Shown here piece after piece: positions 25,796 through 33,830 of a DNA stretch of 64,000 bases. Position 1 is the first letter of the stretch, and each line of letters begins with the position of its first letter. The notes below the pieces were generated by a model that made no database searches, was not told the origin of the DNA, and worked only from the letters and a program-made list of their open reading frames with translations. Location of the stretch: the NCBI GenBank assembly GCA_023424015.1, contig JAFAEM010000010.1, positions 144,706 through 208,705 of the forward strand, given 5' to 3'. Origin of the DNA: Bacteroidota bacterium (GTDB taxonomy: Bacteria; Bacteroidota; Bacteroidia; Chitinophagales; Chitinophagaceae). The position numbers were made by a program, and so were the translations under genes.

Positions 25796-25917
25796 TAAAT
25801 TTGAAAATTTGAAAATGTGGAAATGTGAAAATGATCTCCACTATCAAAATTTTTTGTTTTATTTTTTATACAGGCGGGATTTAATTTTCACTTTATCACA
25901 CCTGCACCTTTATCTCT
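25796..25917. repeat. Word-repeat hairpin between rplV and rpsC
   Basis: The left arm is nearly identical to that of the elements at 24889 and 26604 (TTTGAAAATTTGAAAATGTG, then GAAATGTGAAAATGATCTCC). The right arm (TTTTCACTTTATCACACCTG) is its diverged complement. It fills the gap between the rplV stop and the rpsC start. Confidence 0.75.
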
Positions 25918-26253
25918 TTACTTCGTGTCAACAATTACTGTTACATGGTTGCTGCGTTTGCGAACCCTGTATCCACGGCCCTGGGGCGCGGGACGCATAC
26001 GCTTCAGGGTTCTTGCCCCGTCCACGAAAATGGTTTTTACAACCAGCTCACTTACATCACCGCCTTCATTTTTCTGTTTCCAGTTGCTGATAGCGCTCAA
26101 TACCAGCTTGCGCAGGGGCACAGCGGGATGCTTGGGATTATGCTCAAGTTCCGCGAGCACCTTCTCCACTTTCTGACCGCGGATCAGGTCTGCCAACAAC
26201 CGCATTTTACGGGGCGATGTGGGATAATTTCTCAGTTTTGCTACTGCTTCCAT
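25918..26253 (-). CDS. rplV: 50S ribosomal protein L22
   Basis: A 111-residue protein with the long hairpin that reaches the peptide tunnel: RTLKRMRPAPQGRGYRVRKR near the C-terminus. The start MEAVAKLRNYPTSPRKMRLL fits the family. The macrolide-contact hairpin shows no deletion. It sits between rpsS and rpsC. Confidence 0.97.
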   Translation of the reverse strand: MEAVAKLRNYPTSPRKMRLLADLIRGQKVEKVLAELEHNPKHPAVPLRKLVLSAISNWKQKNEGGDVSELVVKTIFVDGARTLKRMRPAPQGRGYRVRKRSNHVTVIVDTK

Positions 26254-26261
26254 TTATTTTG

Positions 26262-26326
26262 TTTTTAGTTCGAAGCCTGGCACCGGGGCTTTTTCCGACT
26301 CCCGACTAATGACTCCTGACTATTTA
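26262..26326. repeat. GACTCC-word element between rpsS and rplV
   Basis: The sequence CGACTCCCGACTAATGACTC is followed by CTGACT; the word GACTCC/GACTAA is repeated four times. A clear complementary arm is missing, so it may be half of a word-repeat hairpin. It fills most of the gap. Confidence 0.45.
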
Positions 26327-26599
26327 TTAATCTCCTTTCTTGCTGGAGTGTCCTTTGAACTGGCGGGTGGGTGCAAACTCGCCCAGCTTGTGTCCAACCA
26401 TGAATTCCGTTACATACACCGGTATAAACTTGTGGCCGTTGTGCACTGCAAACGTGTGACCCACAAAATCCGGTGTAATAGTGGAACGACGGCTCCAAGT
26501 CTTGATAACACCTTTTTTGTTTTTGCCTTCATTTATAGCGACCACCTTTGATTCGAGGTGAGCTGCTACATAAGGACCTTTTTTAATCGAACGAGCCAT
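26327..26599 (-). CDS. rpsS: 30S ribosomal protein S19
   Basis: A 90-residue protein of the 30S head. It starts ARSIKKGPYVAAHLESKVVA and holds TWSRRSTITPDFVGHTFAVH and GHKLGEFAPTRQFKGHS, all diagnostic. It sits between rplB and rplV. Confidence 0.97.
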   Translation of the reverse strand: MARSIKKGPYVAAHLESKVVAINEGKNKKGVIKTWSRRSTITPDFVGHTFAVHNGHKFIPVYVTEFMVGHKLGEFAPTRQFKGHSSKKGD

Positions 26600-26603
26600 G
26601 GTT

Positions 26604-26726
26604 AAAATTTGAAAATTTGAAAATGTGGAAATGTGAAAATGATCTCCACAATCAAAACTTTTTATTTTATTTTTCTAACAAGCATGAATTAAATTTTCAC
26701 ATTTTCACACCTGCACATTTTTTACA
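26604..26726. repeat. Word-repeat hairpin between rplB and rpsS
   Basis: The left arm (26604-26641) is nearly identical to the left arms of the elements at 24889 and 25796. The right arm (26692-26726) reads TTTTCACATTTTCACACCTG followed by CACATTTTTTACATTATT, the approximate complement. It fills the gap exactly, from 5 bp before the rpsS ATG to the rplB stop codon. Confidence 0.8.
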
Positions 26727-27563
26727 TTATTTTGCCAGCTTACTTCCGTTCTTACGTTGAATGATCAGCTTGTCGCTACCTTTTCCTTTCGTCCTGGTCT
26801 TCAAACCTCTTGAATACTGACCGTTCCTGCTGCGAGGCTGACCACCAGAAGCCTTACCTTCACCACCACCCATCGGGTGATCTACAGGGTTCATTGCCAC
26901 ACCACGGTTTCTTGGCTTGATACCTTTCCACCTGTTGCGACCGGCTTTACCCATGCTCTGCAGGCTATGATCGCTATTACTTACCACACCTACGGTCGCG
27001 TAACAATTGATTAATACTTTTCTCAACTCACCAGAAGGCATTTTCAATACCGCGTATTTCTCTTCCTTGTTGGTCAATTGCGCGTTTGATCCTGCACTGC
27101 GCGCAAGCTTACCACCCTGGCCAGGTTGCATTTCAATATTATGTACGTTGGTACCCAGGGGCATATTCTTCATCTGAAGCGCGTTTCCTACCTCAGGCGC
27201 TACCGCGTCACCGCTTTCTACTTTCGCACCTACTTCCAATCCCTGAGGAGCGATGATATAGCGCTTCTCTCCATCTTCATATTGCAACAGCGCGATAAAT
27301 GCTGTACGGTTTGGATCATATTCGATAGAAAGCACCGTTGCAACACCAGACTTATCACGTTTGAAGTCGATGATACGGTATTTCTTCTTATGGCCACCAC
27401 CCCTGTAGCGCATAGACAGGTGACCGGATGAATTACGTCCACCGGTCCTGGGCTTTGCTTCTACCAGGCTTTTTTCAGGCACGTTGGTCGTTACCTCTGC
27501 AAAAGCGTTACCGATTCTCCAGCGTGTGCCTGCTGTCATCGGTTTAAATTTTCTTAATGCCAT
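26727..27563 (-). CDS. rplB: 50S ribosomal protein L2
   Basis: A 278-residue protein required for peptidyl-transferase activity. The C-terminal region NPVDHPMGGGEGKASGGQPR contains the conserved His of the family; the centre holds LKMPSGELRKVLINCYATVG. Length is typical (about 274). It lies between rplW and rpsS. Confidence 0.97.
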   Translation of the reverse strand: MALRKFKPMTAGTRWRIGNAFAEVTTNVPEKSLVEAKPRTGGRNSSGHLSMRYRGGGHKKKYRIIDFKRDKSGVATVLSIEYDPNRTAFIALLQYEDGEKRYIIAPQGLEVGAKVESGDAVAPEVGNALQMKNMPLGTNVHNIEMQPGQGGKLARSAGSNAQLTNKEEKYAVLKMPSGELRKVLINCYATVGVVSNSDHSLQSMGKAGRNRWKGIKPRNRGVAMNPVDHPMGGGEGKASGGQPRSRNGQYSRGLKTRTKGKGSDKLIIQRKNGSKLAK

Positions 27564-27652
27564 TTTTAAAACTCTTTTTTATTTCAACATTAGCGGCTTA
27601 CCTGCATCGCAGGCTGTTGAAGCCATTCCTTGCCCGTAATTTGACTACGAGA

Positions 27653-27952
27653 CTAAATATTTGAATAAAGATCTATTGTTTCTCCCTCCGACACGGTTAC
27701 ATAAGCCTTTTTGTAAGAAGGCTTACGACCTGATATTACACCGGCTTTTGTAAAACGGCTTTTATTCTTGGCCGGAGAAACTGTTGTGTTCACGTCAGTA
27801 ACTGTGACACCATAAAAGCTTTCTACCGCTTTTTTGATCTCCAGTTTATTCGCTTTTTTCGCCACTTTGAAAGCATAACGACGCAGTTTTTCCTGCTGTG
27901 CGTTTGCCTTTTCAGTCAAAATGGGTTTTACCAGTACTTCAGAAAGTTTCAT
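27653..27952 (-). CDS. rplW: 50S ribosomal protein L23
   Basis: A 99-residue protein at the tunnel exit that docks trigger factor and SRP. It starts MKLSEVLVKPILTEKANAQQ and contains YAFKVAKKANKLEIKKAVES and FYGVTVTDVNTTV. It is located between rplD and rplB. Confidence 0.96.
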   Translation of the reverse strand: MKLSEVLVKPILTEKANAQQEKLRRYAFKVAKKANKLEIKKAVESFYGVTVTDVNTTVSPAKNKSRFTKAGVISGRKPSYKKAYVTVSEGETIDLYSNI

Positions 27953-27957
27953 CTTTC

Positions 27958-28023
27958 TTAATTTGAAAATTTGAAAATTTGAAAATTTGAAAATGAGTTA
28001 TTCATTTCCAGATTTTCGTTTTA
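27958..28023. repeat. Word-repeat hairpin between rplD and rplW
   Basis: Four tandem TTTGAAAA words (27961-27994) face CATTTCCAGATTTTCGTTTT on the right, with a short loop GAGTTATT. It fills the gap between the genes. Confidence 0.72.
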
Positions 28024-28662
28024 TTAAGCTTCCACTGTTTCTTCCTCTTCAGAAAATATTTTAGCCGCGCTTTCTGTCAACACCAGCACTTCAGAATTTA
28101 CAATATCGTAAGTGTTGATATCACTCAGCAATACACCCAGTACAGAGGGCACATTGCGGATAGACAGCTGCAGGTTCTCATTGTATTCCGGGAAAATCAC
28201 CATTGCTTTTTTGTCAGCAACTTTCAGTTTGCCCAGGATATCCATGAAAGCTTTGGTTTTGGGTGCATCAAGGCTGATGTCTTCTACCACCACGATCGCG
28301 TTCTCTTTTGCCTTGCTTGCCAGGGCTGAGATCTTAGCCAGGTCCTTCACCTTACGGTTCAGTTTGATATCATAAGCATGAGGCTTTGGCCCGAAGATGG
28401 TACCACCACCCTTGTATAAAGGGTTGCGGATATTACCCTTACGGCTACCACCTGTACCTTTCTGGCGGTGCAGCTTGCGGCTGGCTCCCTGCACTTCGGC
28501 ACGGGTCTTTACCTTGTGGGTACCCTGGCGCTGAGCGGCGAGGTATTGCTTTACTGCCAGGTATACAACATGGCTGTTAGGCTCCACACCGAAAATATCG
28601 TCGGGTAATTCCACCGACCGGCCGGTTTTCTTTCCTTTTATATCTAATACTTCAACTTGCAT
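28024..28662 (-). CDS. rplD: 50S ribosomal protein L4
   Basis: A 212-residue protein with the extended loop reaching the peptide tunnel (QGTHKVKTRAEVQGASRKLH, then RQKGTGGSRKGNIRNPLYKG). In E. coli L4 also represses the S10 operon by binding its leader. It is located between rplC and rplW. Confidence 0.97.
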   Translation of the reverse strand: MQVEVLDIKGKKTGRSVELPDDIFGVEPNSHVVYLAVKQYLAAQRQGTHKVKTRAEVQGASRKLHRQKGTGGSRKGNIRNPLYKGGGTIFGPKPHAYDIKLNRKVKDLAKISALASKAKENAIVVVEDISLDAPKTKAFMDILGKLKVADKKAMVIFPEYNENLQLSIRNVPSVLGVLLSDINTYDIVNSEVLVLTESAAKIFSEEEETVEA

Positions 28663-28703
28663 TTTCGTTCTATTTTAATAGCGGAACAACGTTCCGTCGT
28701 CCG

Positions 28704-29321
28704 TTATTTTTGAATTAAAACAATTGATCCGTTATGACCGGGTACTGAACCGCTGATCAGGATATAGTTCTTCTCAGGGAATACTTTTACCACTTTCAAA
28801 CCTTTCAGCTTGACGCGGTCATTACCCATGCGGCCGGCCATCTTCATGCCTTTCATAACCCGGCTGGCATCGGAAGAGTTACCCAATGAACCTGGAGCAC
28901 GCTGACGGTCATGCTGACCGTGTGACTGCTGGCCCACGCCATGGAAACCGTGACGCTTTACCACACCCTGGAAACCTTTTCCTTTTGTAGTACCCACCAC
29001 TTCTACTTTGTCACCTTCAGTGAAGATGTCAACAGTAATGGTGTCACCAATATTTTTATCAAGGGAAGAATTGCGGAACTCCTTTGAGAATCTCTTTACC
29101 GGAGTGCTTGCTTTTGCGAAGTGATTTTTCTCGGCTTTTGTTGTGCGGCTTTCTTTTTTGTCGCCGAATGAAACCTGGAGCGCATTGTAACCATCAGACT
29201 CGATCGTCTTTACCTGGGTTACTACGCAGGGACCTGCTTCGATAATCGTGCAGGCTGTTTGTTTGCCCGAGGGATCGAAGATGCTGGTCATCCCAATTTT
29301 TTTCCCAATAATACCTTTCAT
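28704..29321 (-). CDS. rplC: 50S ribosomal protein L3
   Basis: A 205-residue protein near the peptidyl-transferase centre. It starts MKGIIGKKIGMTSIFDPSGK; the loop GQQSHGQHDRQRAPGSLGNS followed by MAGRMGNDRVKLKGL is typical. A long 384-bp gap separates it from rpsJ upstream. Confidence 0.97.
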   Translation of the reverse strand: MKGIIGKKIGMTSIFDPSGKQTACTIIEAGPCVVTQVKTIESDGYNALQVSFGDKKESRTTKAEKNHFAKASTPVKRFSKEFRNSSLDKNIGDTITVDIFTEGDKVEVVGTTKGKGFQGVVKRHGFHGVGQQSHGQHDRQRAPGSLGNSSDASRVMKGMKMAGRMGNDRVKLKGLKVVKVFPEKNYILISGSVPGHNGSIVLIQK

Positions 29322-29705
29322 TGTTTTTCAATTTATGCCTGCAGGATTATTGGGACATCCGTGACCTGGTTCGTTATCATGATTCTTGTATCAGGAACCA
29401 TCATTAGAACCGGAGCGGATTCAATCCCAGTTTGCTACCGACCTTTTCCCTTTTCACCCAACAAAGCTTTTGCGAAGGCTGGGTTTCATATCCATTCTAG
29501 CAATTGCTATCCTGGATGTTGGAAGTACCGACAGTAAACAAACCCTGAACGGCTTGTTTTTATGTGATCCCATCCCGAAGGACAGGGAATTTTTTACGTC
29601 AGAGCTCTTTTCTTCCACTAATGCGGAATTGAGAGTTAACTACTTTTTATTTATAAGAACTAATTCGCTTTTTACGGCAACCCTTTCCACCTGGAAAGCG
29701 CAGGA
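29322..29705 (-). other. Long intercistronic region between rpsJ and rplC
   Basis: This 384-bp stretch holds no credible gene: short frames on both strands lack domains. Other gaps in the operon are 12-130 bp. No word-repeat hairpin is obvious. It could hold an internal promoter or a leader through which a ribosomal protein such as L4 controls rplC and downstream genes, but no known structure was recognised by eye. Confidence 0.5.
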
Positions 29706-30011
29706 CTAGGCTTTGATCTCTACTTCCACACCACTGGGCAGATCGAGCTTGCTCAACGCGTCAACCGTACGGCTGGAAGAAGTATAAATGTCCAGCAAAC
29801 GCTTATGCGTAGCCAGTTGGAACTGTTCACGGCTCTTCTTATTAACGTGCGGCGAACGCAATACAGTAAAGATCTTTGTACGTGTAGGCAACGGAATAGG
29901 ACCTGTTACTACAGCACCTGTGCTGCGAACAGTTTTTACGATTTTTTCCGCGGATTTGTCCACCAGGTTATGATCGTAAGACTGTAATTTGATTCTGATT
30001 CGCTGAGACAT
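29706..30011 (-). CDS. rpsJ: 30S ribosomal protein S10
   Basis: A 101-residue protein; it is also the NusE transcription factor. The ATG at 30011 gives the usual start SQRIRIKLQSYDHNLVDKSA; the longer frame to 30140 reads through the promoter and is rejected. The TGPIPLPTRTKIFTVLRSPH stretch is diagnostic. It is the first gene of the S10-spc cluster and has its own promoter. Confidence 0.97.
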   Translation of the reverse strand: MSQRIRIKLQSYDHNLVDKSAEKIVKTVRSTGAVVTGPIPLPTRTKIFTVLRSPHVNKKSREQFQLATHKRLLDIYTSSSRTVDALSKLDLPSGVEVEIKA

Positions 30012-30041
30012 TGTGTAAAACCCAATTTTCTTTTGGGAGTG

Positions 30042-30072
30042 CAAAGGTAGGGGGGAAGACCATATCTGCCAA
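30042..30072 (-). promoter_or_regulatory. Promoter of the S10-spc operon
   Basis: On the minus strand TTG (30070-30072) is followed after 20 bp by TACCTTTG (30042-30049), an exact match to the Bacteroidota -33/-7 consensus TTG-N19-21-TAnnTTTG. It lies 31 bp before the rpsJ ATG and downstream of the cytochrome c terminator, so the whole ribosomal cluster can start here. Confidence 0.8.
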
Positions 30073-30111
30073 ATAGTTGGGTAATATTTTTTGGCTTTGC
30101 CGCAATTTACA

Positions 30112-30140
30112 CAAAAAAAATGCCGGGACCCGCCCGGCAT
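30112..30140 (-). terminator. Terminator of the cytochrome c gene
   Basis: An 8-bp stem ATGCCGGG / CCCGGCAT with a 5-nt loop, followed on the minus strand by a run of T. It lies 23 bp after the cytochrome c stop and separates that gene from the S10 promoter. Confidence 0.88.
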
Positions 30141-30162
30141 TCTGCAACTAATTGATTAAAAA

Positions 30163-31125
30163 TTATTTAGGCCATTTCTCCACTTTATTGGCAACAGGCG
30201 GTAAAGACCGTAGATAGGCATAGATTGCCCTGAGGTCCTCATCCTTCATCTTTCCGTACATCGCCCAGGGCATCATCGTATTCATGGCGCCTGGATCCTT
30301 GTTGACCATTTCGGGAGCCGAATTGCTCCGGAATTTAGCTACAAAAGCATCTTCAGTCCAGCTACCGATACCGGTGGTAGAATCGGGGGTAATATTAGAT
30401 ACCGCGACCTTGAACATGGGGGTTTTGAACACAAATCCACCGGAAAAGGCCTTGCTGAAGTCGGGTGCACCCTCTTTAGTGCGGGGCGTATGGCACTCAC
30501 CGCAGGAAGCAATGGTAGCCAGGTACTGACCATATTGAACTTTATCCGATGGATCGGGTCGGGTATTCTTCTCAGGGGCAAACTCGGGCAGCGGCGGCAG
30601 GGCGGACATCGGGATGAATAGTTTGCGCGGTGGCACCGTGCTGTCGCTCGGGGCAAGCGTCCGGATATAGGCTATAATCGCATACAAATCATCTTTAGCC
30701 AGTTTGCTATAGTTGTAGTATTGCATGATCGGGAATAAGGTATCCCCCGCTTTATTGACACCATGCGCAACCGCCCTCGCGATCTCGTCATCGGTCCAGC
30801 TGGATAACCTGGTGGGTGTGATATTTGGCGCCCAGATCTCACCCGGGATGCCTTCAGCTTCCCCAAACGGGAAACTAGCTCCAATACCCTCGGTGCCTGG
30901 CAGAGGCGGGAAAGAGAATTTAGTAAAATCGCGTTTGCTATGGCAGTCAATGCAGACTGCGACATGATTGGCAAGATACTCGCCCCGTTCCACTACTGCT
31001 TTCAGGGAATCTGCGGAATTATTATCCGCTGAAGCTTCGCTCTGACTTTCATTGTTACACCCGGGAAAAACAATTGCAGCAGAAACCGCCACTGCGGAGG
31101 CAAGGGAAAGTAATAACTTTCGCAT
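30163..31125 (-). CDS. Di-haem cytochrome c lipoprotein
   Basis: A 320-residue exported electron carrier. The N-terminus (MRKLLLSLASAVAVSAAIVF, then PGC) ends with Cys23, a likely lipobox, so the protein is probably anchored to a membrane. Two class I cytochrome c domains follow, with haem sites CIDCH (58-62) and CGECH (208-212). Met134 and the MNTMMPWAM stretch are candidate axial ligands. Both domains share the pattern 'PNIT/SNITPDS...W(T)(D/E)D', so they arose by duplication. The partner enzyme is not encoded nearby. The gene sits between fusA and rpsJ, where Bacteroidota normally have ribosomal genes only. Confidence 0.9.
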   Translation of the reverse strand: MRKLLLSLASAVAVSAAIVFPGCNNESQSEASADNNSADSLKAVVERGEYLANHVAVCIDCHSKRDFTKFSFPPLPGTEGIGASFPFGEAEGIPGEIWAPNITPTRLSSWTDDEIARAVAHGVNKAGDTLFPIMQYYNYSKLAKDDLYAIIAYIRTLAPSDSTVPPRKLFIPMSALPPLPEFAPEKNTRPDPSDKVQYGQYLATIASCGECHTPRTKEGAPDFSKAFSGGFVFKTPMFKVAVSNITPDSTTGIGSWTEDAFVAKFRSNSAPEMVNKDPGAMNTMMPWAMYGKMKDEDLRAIYAYLRSLPPVANKVEKWPK

Positions 31126-31245
31126 GATAGTTAGTTTTGTTTTAATTATAAATTATTTAAAAGAGGTGACGGCAGGAACAGTGTTCACGGGGATAATTGC
31201 CTGAAAGTAGTAAAAAAATATTTCAGTTGACGCGAAAGTCAATAG

Positions 31246-33459
31246 TTAACGACTAATTTTTTTTAAACGCAGACTGAGTGTCGCGAAGCCTCCCAGTTCG
31301 AGGTGTTCAACCATGAAACGATGTTTCCCCCCGAGCTTAAGTGTAATTTTCCGGTGTGGCGATTCATCAAATTTATATTGGGAAGGATTCCATTCATCAA
31401 CCAGTAACATACCATCCACATACAATCGTACTGCATCATCCCAGGTAAGACCGAGTTCGTATTCCCCTTCTTCAATTGTGGCTTCACCTTCAGCAATAGT
31501 AATAAACTGCCGGTATGTCTCCTCCCCTTTTATGCCACCCCACCATGCATAGTCGAGCCGGTCAGTCTCTGCAGTTTTTATGGGCTGCAATCGGACATTG
31601 GGTGGGAAAAGCTCACCGGTAGCAATGGGGTTATGCACCGCGGTATCCATCGCATACCACCGCACCTGGAAGTTGATGGGTTGGAAAAATTTGGAGAAAC
31701 TAAATTCATATGGTTTGCCTTTGGCGATGGATTGTCCAAATGGCGTTATCACCGCTTCCCCAACGTATTCAAGTTGTATGGAAATGTCGGTTCGCTCATC
31801 CGCCAGCCTGGTAGCCGTGATGGTGGCTGGAAAAACCCCGCTCCGGACTGATATATCTTTTACACCGCGCATGCTTTTGATCCGCCATTTTCCTTTAGGC
31901 CCCAGCAGGTCAAACTTCATTTGCTGCGAGGTATCCGTGGGATTGATGTGCCAGATAATGGGATACCTGAAATCATAGGGCCCCCATTCCGTAACCCGAA
32001 TATTCTTACGACCGGCAAGGCGGCCGCTTTCTTTAAAGGCATCAAGTGGCTTCTCCACCTGCGGCAGGGAAAATTCGGGGTCTTCCGAAGCATTTTCCAT
32101 AATATCGTCATACAAAGTGGTATCAAGCCGGGTAACAGTCGTGTCGATCTTAAAAGGCGTTTCTGTACCGGCAATCGTATTACCGAATATATGCAGGCTG
32201 TCTGAACGGGTTATATTGAACACAACCTCATTGCTGTTGAAACTATTAGAGACAATCTCGTATCCCCTGCTCCTTGTATCGCGGTGTTGCGCATATCCCC
32301 ACCCGATAGCTATCGGGTCCGCGGGTTGTTCGCGCCGTGACCAAAGACGTATTGCTTCCTTATCCTTTGAGAAGAGATTATGGTTGATCTTATTTTCCTG
32401 TCCATGCTCGATGGCAATTGCAATGCGGTTATTTCGGAAACTGTTATCTCTAATTAAGGTATTGTAACTATATCCACCCCAGATACCATGATCACATTCA
32501 AATATCCTGTTGTCAAGAATTATATTGCGGCTAAAAGTAACTTCGATCCCATTGGTAGGCGCATATGAAAAATCATTCCCGATGATTAGATTATCGTTGC
32601 AGCCTCCCTGCCCGCTGTCCATTGTGGACTGGCCGGCCCACAGGAAAAGACCATCGCCGCTATGGGTCACATTATTCTTATAAAAAATATTGTTGCTGCT
32701 CTGCTCGTACACCAGTATACCCGCACTATCCTGGCCACGATGATATACGCCATGACTATACCCACGCACATTAAAGATGACCCGGTTATGCATCACATGG
32801 TTGCGACTGCTACGATACATGCCAATGCCGATGCCTGAATTGAAAGAAAAATCGTTGTTGTAGATCTGCCCGTCATTGCTGCGGGTCATCATCAGGGCGT
32901 TTTGCCCCCCTGTCACTTTGTTGTCCCTTATCACCGGGAACTGGCAATCCCGCAGGTAGATGGCTGCACCATAACGAAGCCATTCATCTTTTTCATTCTG
33001 ATGATAGCTCATCCAGTCTGAGATATCCTCTTTTTCCTGGGTACTGTTGAGCCGGGGCCGGTAGTTATAACTGAGATCACAATTTTGAATGCTGAGCTTT
33101 TCCACGCTGATAGCCATGATCGCTATCTTATAGCCTTTTGCTTTAAGGTTTTTGATGGTGATATTCTTTCCATTCCTGACCAGGATCCCGATGCCATAAA
33201 ATTTGTCGGGCTGACCGGGCTGGCGGCTGCCCAGGAGGATAGCATTATTAAAATCTACGGTGATATTATTGCCTTCGATGATGATCACCGCGGCAGAATC
33301 CCGGACCGGCGATGGTAGATTGTACACTCCCTTCCGGATCTTCATGGATTGCTTGATTTTCAAGCCCTGCACAAGTGCTTTTTCCTGCGAATGGGATTGG
33401 ATACCCGGAGCCAGGGTGGCGGCAACAATTATAAATTTCAGGGCAAAGCTTTTGATCAT
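31246..33459 (-). CDS. Secreted right-handed beta-helix protein with PA14 domain
   Basis: A 737-residue exported protein. The frame opens at 33507, but the ATG at 33459 has GGAG 8 nt upstream and begins a signal peptide (MIKSFALKFIIVAATLAPG, cut near SHS). Residues about 45-440 are a parallel beta-helix made of repeated N-x-(I/V)-x-x-N turns such as NNITVDFNNAILLG, NGKNITIKNLKAKGY and DNRIFECDHGIWGGY. The C-terminal about 110 residues (GGIKGEETYRQFITIAEGEA to SLRLKKI) form a PA14-type sugar-binding jelly roll with LTWDDAVRLYVDG. The architecture suggests a polysaccharide-degrading or -binding surface protein, but no catalytic residues could be assigned. Confidence 0.85.
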   Translation of the reverse strand: MIKSFALKFIIVAATLAPGIQSHSQEKALVQGLKIKQSMKIRKGVYNLPSPVRDSAAVIIIEGNNITVDFNNAILLGSRQPGQPDKFYGIGILVRNGKNITIKNLKAKGYKIAIMAISVEKLSIQNCDLSYNYRPRLNSTQEKEDISDWMSYHQNEKDEWLRYGAAIYLRDCQFPVIRDNKVTGGQNALMMTRSNDGQIYNNDFSFNSGIGIGMYRSSRNHVMHNRVIFNVRGYSHGVYHRGQDSAGILVYEQSSNNIFYKNNVTHSGDGLFLWAGQSTMDSGQGGCNDNLIIGNDFSYAPTNGIEVTFSRNIILDNRIFECDHGIWGGYSYNTLIRDNSFRNNRIAIAIEHGQENKINHNLFSKDKEAIRLWSRREQPADPIAIGWGYAQHRDTRSRGYEIVSNSFNSNEVVFNITRSDSLHIFGNTIAGTETPFKIDTTVTRLDTTLYDDIMENASEDPEFSLPQVEKPLDAFKESGRLAGRKNIRVTEWGPYDFRYPIIWHINPTDTSQQMKFDLLGPKGKWRIKSMRGVKDISVRSGVFPATITATRLADERTDISIQLEYVGEAVITPFGQSIAKGKPYEFSFSKFFQPINFQVRWYAMDTAVHNPIATGELFPPNVRLQPIKTAETDRLDYAWWGGIKGEETYRQFITIAEGEATIEEGEYELGLTWDDAVRLYVDGMLLVDEWNPSQYKFDESPHRKITLKLGGKHRFMVEHLELGGFATLSLRLKKISR

Positions 33460-33786
33460 TATTGCTCCGTTTTTATGAGACGGGACGTACAAAAGGGTAA
33501 GATACAAAAGGAGAGCAGAATTGAAAAACTCCTCGCTAACGCATTAAATTCCCGGCGCATACAAAAGAAAAAGGACCCAGGAATGAGTCCTTAACCTAAA
33601 TCTTTTGCTTTTCATAAAATGGCTATTCTAGCCTTAATGACAGGATTTTTAAAAACGGAGTGAGTTCCGGGGCAAATTTCAGCAAAATCAATGCCATTGT
33701 TAAAATTAGTTAATATGTAGGTCGGACTTTTTAAAAAAATCGAAGAACTTTTTTAAAGAACGCTTCTTTTTCCGCTTTCAAAAGAA
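33460..33786. other. Intergenic region between fusA and the beta-helix gene
   Basis: This 327-bp stretch holds no gene. It is AT-rich with runs of A and T around 33640-33780 and probably contains the promoter of the beta-helix gene on the minus strand. No clear -33/-7 pair was found. Confidence 0.5.
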
Positions 33787-33808
33787 AAACCCGGCCTGGG
33801 CCGGGTTT
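33787..33808. terminator. Terminator of fusA
   Basis: A 10-bp palindromic stem AAACCCGGCC / GGCCGGGTTT lies 22 bp after the fusA stop. It has T residues on both strands. Confidence 0.85.
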
Positions 33809-33830
33809 GTATACTTGTGTAAGATCAATC

